A stretch of 20,399 bases of DNA from CALWRM01 sp050309765 (GCA_050309765.1 JBNRMU010000177.1:1-20399); one strand, 5' to 3'; counted from the stretch's first letter, positions 1 to 7,514 are shown. Notes: generated from the sequence alone by a model not told the origin. A program made the numbers and translations.

Positions 1-2439
1 CGTGAGGAATAAGCACGTGCGCACGAAGAACTTGCTGCCGGAGACGGGGCACGAGAAGTACATGTCGAAGGAAACGCAGAGCACGGTAACACCGCTGACG
101 TTTTCAAGGTAGCCGAGCACGTTGGCCTTGTTGTCGTCGGTGTAGATGGTCAGCGTCAAGCCGTCCGAGGTCTTGACCGCGCCGCGCACGCCGCCGTCGG
201 GAATGTCCTTCTCGGTCAGGGAACCGAGAGAACCTTCCGTGGGTGTCTGCGTGCTGGCATTGGGGGTCTGGGCAGTGGGTTCGGCGGGCGTTTGCGTCAC
301 CGGGGTCGTGGTGGTGTTGACATCCTTGATGTAGCCCATGGAAACATAGGCAACGCCGCTGCCGTAGCTGATCTTATACCAACCGGCTGCTTCGCCCAGG
401 ATGACCACGGTATCGCCGTTTTTCAGCGTGCCGAGGGAGGCGGAGGTGGAGGAGTTGCTTGCACGCACATTCAGCTTGGAGCTGTCGGTTTTCAGGCTGA
501 CCTTGCCGGTGAGCTGGGTCACCGTCTGCGGCGTCTGGGTGGTGGCCTGGGGCGCCTGAGCGCTGCCGTCCGGCGTCTGCGCGGCGGCATCGGGGGTCTG
601 GGCTGCGTCCGGCGTCTGGGCCGAATCGGTCGGCTGCGTGGCAGCCGTTTCCTTGGGCGTGAACTTGACGTAGTCGCCGCTCACATAGCCGGTCAGGCCG
701 CTGGGGGTCGTCACCTTATACCAGTTGTTGGCCGTCTTTTCCAGCACGGTCAGGTTGGTGCCATTGGCAATGCGGGTGACGAGCGAGGCGCTGGACGAGG
801 CCGCGCTGCGCATGTTGAGCGTGGAGGAGCTTACGGAAAGCTGCACCACGGCGGTGCCGATGCTGTTTGCATCGGCGGCAGGGGTTTGCGTCTGCACAGG
901 CAGCGCGCTGTCCAGCACGATATAGGCGGCTGAGACATAACCCACGCCGGAACCGTAATTGATCTCGTACCAGTCGCCCAGATCGGCGGTGACGGAAACC
1001 TTGGCATTGCGGGCCAGCTTGCCGAGCCTGGAGGCGGAGGTAGAATTGCTGGAACGCACCGTAAGGCTGGATGCGTTTACGCTACCGGTCGCGATCACGG
1101 GCTTGGAGTTGGTGGTGTTCACGGCATTGGCTGTGGAGGCCTCGCGCGAGAAGCTGCGCGTCTCCAGGGTGACGCCGCTGAAATAGAAGTTGATGATGTC
1201 CTTATAACCGTATCCCTCGTTGGCCATCTGCTGGGCGCCGCGCTGGCTCATGCCCACGCCGTGGCCGTAACGGGAAAGGGACAGGGTATAGCTGCTGCCG
1301 TTGTTGCTAAGGGCGAACAGGCGCAGGTCGCTGTCCAGGCCGAAGATCGAATACTTAAGCTCGTTGTGCAGATCGATGGTGATATCCGTGCTGCCGCCGC
1401 CGCTGTGCTCCACGTTCATGCGCATGGTCTGGTAGTTGCGGCTGACGCCGACGCTGGCCGGATCCTTGGTGATGGGGTTTTCCAGGGAAACGGAATTGAT
1501 GGTCACGGGCAGTACGCTCATGCCCGTGGCGTTGTACAGCTTGTTGACGACGGTGTTGTAAAAGCCCGCGTCCAGGCTGTTGGGATCGGAGGTGAAGGAA
1601 TAATACGCGATGCGGGAGCTAGGGTTGCGCAGGTCGTAGGGGTCGTCCTTCATGACGTAGCAGCCAAGGGAGGTGGCGTTGGAACCCCAGGCATTGCGGG
1701 GAAGCTCGACCTGGCCGCCGTTGGAGGAGCCAAAGTAAGCGTTGACATAGCTGGAACCGTACTTCATCAACACGCCTGCGGTCTGGTCCACGGCGCTCAT
1801 GATCACATCGTTGGAGGAATTGTATCCTTTATAAACCTGGTCGGCGGAAGTATCGCTGATCTCGTAATTGGGTTCGCTGCCGCGCATGCGGTTATACACA
1901 TAGCTGCGGGCGATGATCGCCTGGGCCTTTAAGCATTCCAGCGGGAAGGTGTTGGAAAGCTCGCCGGCCAGCACGCCGTAAAGGTAATCCTCGATGTACA
2001 CGGTGTTGATCAGGCGCAGGGCGCCGGAGCTGATGTCGAACTTCATATCGCCGCGGTAGCTGCGGGTGCCGTAGCGCGGGTTATAGAAGCTCATCGTACC
2101 CAGGCTGCCGGACTCGTCCAGACACTGTTTGATGGTGAAGGAGGAGCCCATGTCAATGGGGGTATCGATGCCGGTGCCGGAAAGGAAGATGGTGCCGCCA
2201 AGGAGCTGGATAAAATAGGAGCCCCTGTTGGTCAGCACGATCTCGGGCCGCGAATCGATGATGTAGCTGCCCTTTAGGGTGACGGTCACGTCGCTGACCG
2301 CTCCATAGTAGTTCATGGAGCTCAGGTATACGCGCACCATCCCGTTCTCGGCTGCTAGCGCCTGTCGCGTGGGAACAAACAGAGCGGTAAGAACCAAGAG
2401 CGCTGTTAGGATTAACGCCAATGCTTTTTTATGCTGCAT
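1..2439 (-). CDS. Secreted SpoIID/LytB-domain protein with three SH3b-like modules (C-terminus beyond left edge)
   Basis: The frame is open for 813 codons from ATG at 2439 to base 1 with no stop, so the gene is cut by the window edge. The start follows GGAGG with about 7 nt spacing. Residues 1-29 are a signal peptide (KK, hydrophobic core, ALA cleavage site before A30). Residues about 130-410 match the SpoIID/LytB domain: VLAGELSNTFPLECLKAQA, with E160 at the place of the catalytic Glu of SpoIID lytic transglycosylases, then YFGSSNGG and the signature GHGVGMSQRGAQQMA near residue 390. Three SH3b-like modules follow (about 448-505, 526-590, 636-703), each with an LNVR/LTVR-type strand and GxWYKI/GYVS ends, joined by Q/T/P/A-rich linkers with repeated QTPDA units. 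A further module starts near 730. SpoIID cleaves glycan strands during spore engulfment, but the SH3b modules suggest a wall-bound hydrolase that need not be sporulation-specific. It is divergent from the dcw operon. Confidence 0.93.
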   Translation of the reverse strand, partial: MQHKKALALILTALLVLTALFVPTRQALAAENGMVRVYLSSMNYYGAVSDVTVTLKGSYIIDSRPEIVLTNRGSYFIQLLGGTIFLSGTGIDTPIDMGSSFTIKQCLDESGSLGTMSFYNPRYGTRSYRGDMKFDISSGALRLINTVYIEDYLYGVLAGELSNTFPLECLKAQAIIARSYVYNRMRGSEPNYEISDTSADQVYKGYNSSNDVIMSAVDQTAGVLMKYGSSYVNAYFGSSNGGQVELPRNAWGSNATSLGCYVMKDDPYDLRNPSSRIAYYSFTSDPNSLDAGFYNTVVNKLYNATGMSVLPVTINSVSLENPITKDPASVGVSRNYQTMRMNVEHSGGGSTDITIDLHNELKYSIFGLDSDLRLFALSNNGSSYTLSLSRYGHGVGMSQRGAQQMANEGYGYKDIINFYFSGVTLETRSFSREASTANAVNTTNSKPVIATGSVNASSLTVRSSNSTSASRLGKLARNAKVSVTADLGDWYEINYGSGVGYVSAAYIVLDSALPVQTQTPAADANSIGTAVVQLSVSSSTLNMRSAASSSASLVTRIANGTNLTVLEKTANNWYKVTTPSGLTGYVSGDYVKFTPKETAATQPTDSAQTPDAAQTPDAAAQTPDGSAQAPQATTQTPQTVTQLTGKVSLKTDSSKLNVRASNSSTSASLGTLKNGDTVVILGEAAGWYKISYGSGVAYVSMGYIKDVNTTTTPVTQTPAEPTAQTPNASTQTPTEGSLGSLTEKDIPDGGVRGAVKTSDGLTLTIYTDDNKANVLGYLENVSGVTVLCVSFDMYFSCPVSGSKFFVRTCLFLT

Positions 2440-2529
2440 CTGAATACCTCCAGTAAAGAACGCTAGAACCACATACAGGCCGATGCCGATGGGCATAGCC
2501 CTGCGCGGTTTGTTTCATTTTCTATTGAC

Positions 2530-2558
2530 ATATTACAATATCATTACTTCAAGTGCAA
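2530..2558 (-). promoter_or_regulatory. Candidate sigma-A promoter of the SpoIID-domain gene
   Basis: Reading the minus strand, TTGCAC (2558-2553) and TAATAT (2535-2530) are separated by exactly 17 bases, close to the TTGACA-17-TATAAT consensus. Transcription would start near 2523 and give a leader of about 84 nt before the ATG at 2439. This is a consensus match only. Confidence 0.5.
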
Positions 2559-2714
2559 TGTCATACGCCCTCAAAAGGGCTATATTTAGGCGAAATAAAC
2601 AATTTTGAAACAGTATATAGGGAAAAGCTGGGTCCACTGCAACATCCTGGAAGCAAAAAGCGCTGCCCTGTCCCTGCGCCGACCAGCCTGCCCGGAAAAA
2701 GAGAACAACTTTTT

Positions 2715-2735
2715 TTGAAAATTAGAGATTTTCAA
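2715..2735. repeat. Perfect 8-bp inverted repeat upstream of the dcw promoter
   Basis: TTGAAAAT (2715-2722) and ATTTTCAA (2728-2735) are perfect inverted copies around a 5-base spacer. It lies about 30 bases upstream of the candidate -10 of mraZ, so it could be an operator. It is AT-rich and could also be incidental in AT-rich DNA. Confidence 0.35.
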
Positions 2736-2750
2736 GCAGGAAAAGCAAGC

Positions 2751-2798
2751 GAAGTGGAGAATATATACTGTCAAGTGGCATAAAGTGGTGCAAAGTGG
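2751..2798 (+). promoter_or_regulatory. MraZ-box array: four AAGTGG repeats, three at exact 10-bp period
   Basis: GAAGTGG (2751-2757), CAAGTGG (2772-2778), AAAGTGG (2782-2788) and AAAGTGG (2792-2798) lie on one strand. The last three start exactly 10 bases apart, one helical turn; the first is 21 bases upstream, two turns. MraZ is known to bind short direct repeats upstream of its own gene, with an AAAGTG[T/G]-N3 repeat described in Mollicutes and TGGG repeats in E. coli. The array overlaps the predicted transcription start, which fits autorepression. Assignment to MraZ is inference from motif, spacing and position. Confidence 0.7.
2764..2769 (+). promoter_or_regulatory. Candidate -10 element of the mraZ operon
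   Basis: TATACT at 2764-2769 matches five of six consensus bases. No good -35 hexamer sits 16-18 bases upstream, so the promoter would be weak or helped by an activator. The predicted start near 2776 falls inside the GTGG repeats, as expected for a promoter that is repressed by MraZ. It is the best plus-strand candidate in the region but is not strong. Confidence 0.35.
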
Positions 2799-2801
2799 TT
2801 T

Positions 2802-2833
2802 TAATCCACAGCTGTGGAAAACCCTGTGGATAA
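2802..2833. promoter_or_regulatory. Cluster of three DnaA-box-like sites in the mraZ leader
   Basis: The minus strand carries a perfect DnaA box, TTATCCACA (2833-2825). Beside it is TTTTCCACA (2821-2813), one mismatch, and on the plus strand TAATCCACA (2802-2810), one mismatch. The first two are in tandem 12 bases apart; the third is inverted, so the centre forms the 12-bp palindrome CCACAGCTGTGG (2806-2817). The sites lie between the MraZ boxes and the mraZ ribosome binding site, roughly 26-57 bases after the predicted transcription start. There is no dnaA gene nearby, so an origin is unlikely and a regulatory role is the simpler reading. Confidence 0.55.
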
Positions 2834-2889
2834 AATCAAAGCGATCAAAAAACGCCGGAATGGACCGGTGGAAAGGAGGGGGACGGACC

Positions 2890-3297
2890 GTGGCAGACAG
2901 ATTTTCCGGCTTTTACGAGCACACGCTAGATCCCAAGGGCCGCATCACCATCCCCTCCAAATTCCGCGACCAGTTGGGCGTAAAGATCGCCATCATGCGC
3001 GGCAAGGATCATTGTCTTAAGCTCTACTCCTTAAGCGAGTGGAACAAGGTGTACGAAAAATATGAAAACGTGGACGAGGACGCCGATCCCGACCTGTACC
3101 GCAAAATGCGCCGATTGCTTGCCACCTCTGTGGATGACAACGAGATGGACAAGCAGGGCAGGCTCCTGGTGCCGCCCAGCCTGCGCGCCTTTGCCGGACT
3201 GGACAAGGAAGTGGTCGTATCCGGCGCCGGCCGCCATGTGGAGGTTTGGGACAAGGACAGCTTCTATCGCTTCATCGATGAGGACGAGGACAGCTGA
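2890..3297 (+). CDS. mraZ: Transcriptional regulator MraZ
   Basis: This 135-residue protein is a DNA-binding regulator of the AbrB-like double-barrel fold and is the usual first gene of dcw clusters. It shows the two internal repeats of the family, each with the DxxxR signature: LDPKGRITIPSKFR (DPKGR at 14-18) and MDKQGRLLVPPSLR (DKQGR at 87-91). The start is GTG at 2890, preceded by AAGGAGG (2873-2879) at 10 nt. An in-frame GTG at 2785 would add 35 residues without homology and would sit inside the MraZ boxes, so I rejected it. The gene overlaps rsmH by one base (TGATG). The family represses its own operon by binding direct repeats, and such repeats are present upstream. Confidence 0.95.
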   Translation: MADRFSGFYEHTLDPKGRITIPSKFRDQLGVKIAIMRGKDHCLKLYSLSEWNKVYEKYENVDEDADPDLYRKMRRLLATSVDDNEMDKQGRLLVPPSLRAFAGLDKEVVVSGAGRHVEVWDKDSFYRFIDEDEDS

Positions 3298-4229
3298 TGG
3301 ACTTTAAGCACGTTCCCGTGATGCCCGATCAGTGCCTGCGCCTTTTGCAGCTGGACAAGCGGCCGGACGGCGTCTTTGTGGACGGCACGCTGGGCGGCGG
3401 GGGACACACGGAGCTGATCCTTACAAGAAGCCGCGCCCGCGTGGTCGGCATCGACCGCGATGCGGAGGCCATTTTTGCCGCGGGCAAACGCCTTGCCCCG
3501 TATGGCGACAGGTTTACCGCCGTCAAGGGGAACTATATCGACATCCCGCAAATACTGAAAGAACAGAACATAGCTGCCGTGGACGGCATTTTGCTGGACC
3601 TAGGCGTTTCTTCCTATCAATTGGACACCCCGGAACGCGGCTTCAGCTTCCATGCCGACGCGCCGCTGGACATGCGCATGGACCAAAGCGCGAAGCTCAC
3701 CGCCAAAGAAGTTGTGAACACCTATTCGCAGGAAGAGCTTGCGCGTATCCTGTTCGAGTATGGCGAAGAACGCTGGGCCAAGCGCATCGCCGAATTCATC
3801 GTAAAGGCAAGACCGCTGGAAACCACCATGGATTTGGTACGCGTGATCGACAACGCCGTGCCAAAGGCCGTGCGGCGGGAGGTGTCCCACCCGGCGCGGC
3901 GCAGCTTCCAGGCTTTGCGCATCGAGGTAAACGGCGAGCTTTCCGGCCTGCAGCCGGCCCTTGAGAACGCCTGTTCGTGCCTGAACGAAGGCGGACGGCT
4001 GGTGGTCATCACTTTTCATTCTTTGGAAGACAGAATCGTGAAACAAACGTTTCAAAAGATGCAGAACCCCTGCATCTGTCCTCCCAAAACGCCGGTGTGC
4101 GTCTGCGGCAGAAAACCGCTCGGCTTTGTGGTTACCCGCAAGCCGGAAACGGCGGACGAAGCCGAACTTGACGCGAACATGCGTTCCAGAAGCGCAAAGC
4201 TGCGCGCCTTTGAACGGACAAATTCCTAA
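3297..4229 (+). CDS. rsmH: 16S rRNA (cytosine-1402-N4)-methyltransferase RsmH (MraW)
   Basis: The enzyme transfers a methyl group from S-adenosylmethionine to N4 of C1402 in the 16S rRNA decoding centre. The 310 residues are the normal family length. Visible motifs are the SAM-binding loop GTLGGGGHT (30-38), GIDRDAEA, GILLDLGVSSYQLD, the ERGFSF..PLDMRMD block, RRSFQALRIEVN and VITFHSLEDRIVK. The end has the family's Cys-rich CICPPKTPVCVCGRKP stretch and the RSRSAKLRAFER tail. Its ATG overlaps the mraZ stop codon, so translation is probably coupled. The gene is intact and in its standard place. Confidence 0.97.
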   Translation: MDFKHVPVMPDQCLRLLQLDKRPDGVFVDGTLGGGGHTELILTRSRARVVGIDRDAEAIFAAGKRLAPYGDRFTAVKGNYIDIPQILKEQNIAAVDGILLDLGVSSYQLDTPERGFSFHADAPLDMRMDQSAKLTAKEVVNTYSQEELARILFEYGEERWAKRIAEFIVKARPLETTMDLVRVIDNAVPKAVRREVSHPARRSFQALRIEVNGELSGLQPALENACSCLNEGGRLVVITFHSLEDRIVKQTFQKMQNPCICPPKTPVCVCGRKPLGFVVTRKPETADEAELDANMRSRSAKLRAFERTNS

Positions 4230-4270
4230 TACAGCGTGTACATCATAAGGAAGGGGGATTGGGCATAGCT

Positions 4271-4840
4271 ATGAAGCAGCAGAACAGGCGCTATCCGCAG
4301 GCCTTCGGCGTTGAAGGCGATCTGGCGCTCAAGCTAAGCGACCAGCAGCTCGCCCCCAGGCAAAGGTCCCGCGCCATGCAGGCATCGCAGCGTCCGAATA
4401 TCCGCCGCGACATCGACCTTGAGTACGAACTGGAGCAGATGCGCAGACAAAGGGCGCGCCGCTACGCCCTGGAAAGGCAAAGGCGGCAGGAGTCCGAGCG
4501 CCAGCGCCAGGCTGCCGAACAGGCCAGGCAGCAGCAGGAGCAGCGCCGCATGCAGCTGCAGCGCGCAGGGCGCAGGCGGGCGGCGACCGTCCTGTTTGTG
4601 ACCGTGCTTCTGGCCGGGCTTTCCTTTATGCTTTTGTGCAGACAGGCGAAGCTGGAAAAGGCCATCATCCTGCAGAACAACATCCGCAACGAGATCAAGA
4701 GCGAGACCAAACAGGTAGAGGAATTGCAGGTGCAGCTCAATAAGAAGGGCAATATCGGACAGATTCAGGAATACGCACGCACGTCCCTTTCTATGGATTA
4801 TCCGTCCAGCGAGAACGTCAGAACGATCGCGCTTCCCTAA
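4271..4840 (+). CDS. ftsL: FtsL-like septum protein with a long Arg/Gln-rich cytoplasmic region
   Basis: This bitopic membrane protein sits in the FtsL position, between rsmH and the septal PBP. Starting at ATG 4271 it has 189 residues: a charged cytoplasmic part (1-104), one membrane segment (about 105-123), and a short outer coiled coil (about 125-160). It ends with IQEYARTSLSMDYP, which resembles the FtsL/DivIC ending. FtsL forms a complex with FtsQ/DivIB and DivIC and activates FtsW and the PBP. Residues 50-103 are almost all R, Q, E and A and probably form a long helix; most FtsL proteins have a shorter inner part. A TTG at 4259 could add four residues but sits against the GGGGG run. DivIC is an alternative name; position favours FtsL. 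Confidence 0.8.
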   Translation: MKQQNRRYPQAFGVEGDLALKLSDQQLAPRQRSRAMQASQRPNIRRDIDLEYELEQMRRQRARRYALERQRRQESERQRQAAEQARQQQEQRRMQLQRAGRRRAATVLFVTVLLAGLSFMLLCRQAKLEKAIILQNNIRNEIKSETKQVEELQVQLNKKGNIGQIQEYARTSLSMDYPSSENVRTIALP

Positions 4841-4961
4841 AAAATAACAAACAATTCTGTCCAGCGTTTCGTTCTACACAAGACGAAGGTCTCTTGAATC
4901 ATGGGGGCCTTGAGGAGGATTGGTAAAACAAGCACCCCGCAGGCGACGGAAGGAGACCGAT

Positions 4962-7514
4962 ATGCAGAACCAAAGGCCCGCCAATATCACGAGAAAACGG
5001 CTGGGCAGGCTGCTCATGGGAGCGGCCTGCCTGTTTTTGCTACTGATAGGCCGGCTGTTTTATATACAGATCATCGACAGCGAAAACCTGCAATCCCTGG
5101 CCCTTTCCCAGTGGGCGAGGGAATTTACCATATCCGCCAAGCGCGGCGATATCACCGACCGCAACGGCAAGGTGCTGGCCCAATCCGCCAGCGCAGCCAC
5201 CGTTGTAGCCGCGCCCATGGACGTTGTGGGACTTAACAAGATCACGGGCGATTTGGAAAATGAGATCCGCAGGGACGCAAAGAGCCTTTCCGCCCTTTTG
5301 GGCCTGGAGGAGAGCAGCGTCTATTCCAAGCTGACCAACACCGCCCGCATCAAAGTTACGCTGGCCGAGAACGTGGACGCCGCCCTGGCCGCCCAGGTGC
5401 AGGCGCTGGGCATCCGCGGGCTGAGCGTGAACACGATGGAAACGCTTGCCGTAGACGGCAGGGCGGATGCAGCTGAGGAACAGTCCCTTCCGTGCGCGGT
5501 AACGGTCAACCCCGTGGAAGTGGTCGGTCTAAGAACGATCACCACCGACAGGCAGGAAAAGTTGCTGCAGAGCGCCACGGCTTTGGCGCAGGTGCTGGAT
5601 CTGGACGTCGACGAGGTATACCGCAAGATCACGGATACCAGCAAGGCGCAGTACATTCTTGCCCGTCAGATCACTTTGGAAAAGGCACGCGAGGTGCGCG
5701 CGCTGAAGATCAGCGGCATCTCCATCAACGAGGACGTGGTGCGCGCCTACCCCATGGGCTCTTTCTTGACCCAGGTGCTGGGCTTTACCGATATTTCCGG
5801 TCAGGGACAGGAAGGTTTGGAAAAGAGCCTGGACAAATATCTGGCCGGCACCAACGGCAGTATCGTTTCCCAGGTGGACGGCATGAGCCGCCAGATGGAA
5901 AACAGCGAGGACGAATACATCGAGGCCAAGGATGGCTACACCGTCCGTTTGACCGTCGATTACGTGCTGGAAGCCATTGCCGAAAAGTTTGCCCAGCAGG
6001 CGCTGGAGGAGACGGAGGCGAAGGCGGTCCGCTGCATTTTGATGGACCCGAACACGGCGGAAATCTACGCCATGTGCAACAAGCCGGATTTCGATCTGAA
6101 CGCGCCGCCGCGCGACGATTTGAGCGAGCTTTCCCGCCTTATGCGCAATGCCTGCGTGGCGGATGCCTACGAGCCCGGCTCTACCTTTAAAATACTGACC
6201 ACGGCCGTCGCCCTGAACGAGGGCGTCACAACGCCGGATACCACCTATACCTGCACAGGATCTGTGCTGGTGGACGGCGATAAGATCAAGTGCTGGCGTT
6301 CCGGCAATCCGCACGGCACGCAGACGCTGACACAGGCCGTATGCAATTCCTGCAATCCCGTGTTCGTGAACCTGGCACTGCAGCTGGGTACGGAAAAGTT
6401 CTATGAAAAACTGAATGCCTTCGGCATCGGCCAGGAGGTGCCAGTGGACCTGCCCGGGGCCAGCGCCGGCCAGATGATCGCCCTGAAATATGTGAAGAAC
6501 GTGGACATCGCCCGCGTGGGCTTTGGGCAGAGCGTATCCGTTTCGCCCGTGCAACTGCTCACCGCGGCCTGCGCTGCGGTCAACGGCGGCAACCTGATGA
6601 AGCCGTATATCGTCAAGGAAATGATCGACAGCGAGGGCCAGACCGTGGCGGCGTACGCGCCGGAAGTGCGGGGCAACCCCATCTCCAAGGAAACCTCCGC
6701 CACCATGCGCGAGATATTGGAAACGGCCGTCAGGGACGGCGGCGGACGCAACGCCTACATCCCGGGTTATCGCGTGGGCGGCAAGACCGGCACCGCGCAG
6801 AAGTATGTCAACGGCAAGGTTTCCAGCAACCTGCACATCTGCTCGTTCCTCGGCTTTGCGCCTATGGACGATCCCAAGCTTGCCATTTTGTTTATCGTGG
6901 ACGAACCCGGCGTGCGGCCGGATTACGGCTCCACCGTTGCGGCGCCCTACGCCAAGCTTGTGCTGGAGGAAAGCCTCAAGTACATGGGCATACAGCCCGT
7001 TTATGGCGAGGGCGAGGAAGACCTTGTGCAAAAGACGGTCCAGGTGCCCGACGTATCCGGCATGAGCATTCAGGATGCCAGCCGCGCCTTTACGGACGCG
7101 GGGCTCACCTCCATGTCGGATGGCATTGGTGATAAGATCGTGGAACAGTTCCCCGCTGCCGGCAGCGAGGTGCCCTACGGTTCGCTCGTGATGCTGTATA
7201 CGGAACAGCAGCTCGTGCCGGAAGGAGAACCGATCGAAATTACAGAGGGCGAAGAGGACGGCGAGACGGATAATCCGGAGAATCCGACCGACCCCATCGA
7301 AGACGGCGAGGAAGAGGTACAGTACGAATACATAGAGGTGCCGGATGTCACGGGTCTTTCCATGATCAAGGCCAACCGTCTGCTCAGAAGCCAGGGACTG
7401 ACCATGCAGATTTCCGGCTCGGGACTGGCTGTATCCCAGTACCCGGAAGCGGGAACCATGCTTAAAAAAGGTGAAGATGGAGATTCTTTGAAGGTCAAGG
7501 TTACTTTTCAATAG
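4962..7514 (+). CDS. ftsI: Class B penicillin-binding protein, FtsI/SpoVD type, with two PASTA domains and a duplicated dimerisation module
   Basis: This D,D-transpeptidase cross-links septal peptidoglycan together with FtsW. From ATG 4962 (AAGGAG at 6 nt) it has 850 residues. A membrane anchor at 16-34 is followed by the PBP dimerisation region (RGDITDRNG at 61-69) and then the transpeptidase domain, with SxxK S407-T-F-K410, SxN S463-C-N465 and K608-T-G610. Two PASTA domains (about 693-757 and 791-850), which typically contact wall or muropeptides, are joined by an acidic linker. Residues 80-157 and 179-256 are a gapless internal duplication of the dimerisation region, not usual in the family. 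B. subtilis has separate pbpB and spoVD genes; here only one occurs, so vegetative FtsI function is inferred from position. An upstream in-frame TTG (4920) is less likely because its GGAGG is too close. Confidence 0.95.
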   Translation: MQNQRPANITRKRLGRLLMGAACLFLLLIGRLFYIQIIDSENLQSLALSQWAREFTISAKRGDITDRNGKVLAQSASAATVVAAPMDVVGLNKITGDLENEIRRDAKSLSALLGLEESSVYSKLTNTARIKVTLAENVDAALAAQVQALGIRGLSVNTMETLAVDGRADAAEEQSLPCAVTVNPVEVVGLRTITTDRQEKLLQSATALAQVLDLDVDEVYRKITDTSKAQYILARQITLEKAREVRALKISGISINEDVVRAYPMGSFLTQVLGFTDISGQGQEGLEKSLDKYLAGTNGSIVSQVDGMSRQMENSEDEYIEAKDGYTVRLTVDYVLEAIAEKFAQQALEETEAKAVRCILMDPNTAEIYAMCNKPDFDLNAPPRDDLSELSRLMRNACVADAYEPGSTFKILTTAVALNEGVTTPDTTYTCTGSVLVDGDKIKCWRSGNPHGTQTLTQAVCNSCNPVFVNLALQLGTEKFYEKLNAFGIGQEVPVDLPGASAGQMIALKYVKNVDIARVGFGQSVSVSPVQLLTAACAAVNGGNLMKPYIVKEMIDSEGQTVAAYAPEVRGNPISKETSATMREILETAVRDGGGRNAYIPGYRVGGKTGTAQKYVNGKVSSNLHICSFLGFAPMDDPKLAILFIVDEPGVRPDYGSTVAAPYAKLVLEESLKYMGIQPVYGEGEEDLVQKTVQVPDVSGMSIQDASRAFTDAGLTSMSDGIGDKIVEQFPAAGSEVPYGSLVMLYTEQQLVPEGEPIEITEGEEDGETDNPENPTDPIEDGEEEVQYEYIEVPDVTGLSMIKANRLLRSQGLTMQISGSGLAVSQYPEAGTMLKKGEDGDSLKVKVTFQ
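5199..5729 (+). repeat. Tandem 99-codon duplication within the PBP gene
   Basis: Copy 1 spans 5199-5432 (residues 80-157) and copy 2 spans 5496-5729 (residues 179-256), so the period is exactly 297 bases. The two 78-residue copies align without a gap; by hand count 28 positions are identical (about 36 percent). Shared elements include P-x-[DE]-VVGL, IT-x-D, VY-x-K-[LI]-T-x-T and the [IL]-S-[VI]-N ending. Copy 2 leads into the family motif RAYPMGSF, so it holds the canonical position and copy 1 is the extra one. Confidence 0.8.

Larger units (their letters stand above)
2440..2889. other. Divergent intergenic region between the SpoIID-domain gene and mraZ
   Basis: About 450 bases, clearly more AT-rich than the flanking genes. 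It holds the minus-strand promoter near 2530-2558, an inverted repeat at 2715-2735, a plus-strand -10 candidate at 2764, GTGG repeats at 2751-2798 and DnaA-box-like sites at 2802-2833, each listed separately. Between about 2560 and 2710 I see only a short hairpin (GCCCT-CAAA-AGGGC, 2567-2580) and no convincing gene; the short open frames there have no ribosome binding site or recognisable product. Confidence 0.7.

Noticed and set aside
292..1932. Two plus-strand open frames (292-933 and 1261-1932)
   Set aside because: Both are Gly/Ala/Val-rich shadows of the minus-strand SpoIID-domain gene, which has signal peptide and domain motifs.
2525..2530. Perfect plus-strand TTGACA as -35 of the mraZ operon
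   Set aside because: No -10-like sequence 16-18 bases downstream, and it is more than 350 bases from the mraZ start. Overlapping bases form the -10 of the minus-strand promoter.
2802..2833. Chromosomal replication origin
   Set aside because: Only three box-like sites, no long AT-rich unwinding region and no dnaA, dnaN or similar gene nearby.
2785..3297. Longer mraZ starting at GTG 2785 (170 residues)
   Set aside because: The extra 35 residues lack MraZ homology and would be encoded by the MraZ-box and DnaA-box region; GTG 2890 has a perfect ribosome binding site.
4920..4961. TTG start giving the PBP a 14-residue basic extension
   Set aside because: The GGAGG before it is only one base away, whereas ATG 4962 has AAGGAG at 6 nt.
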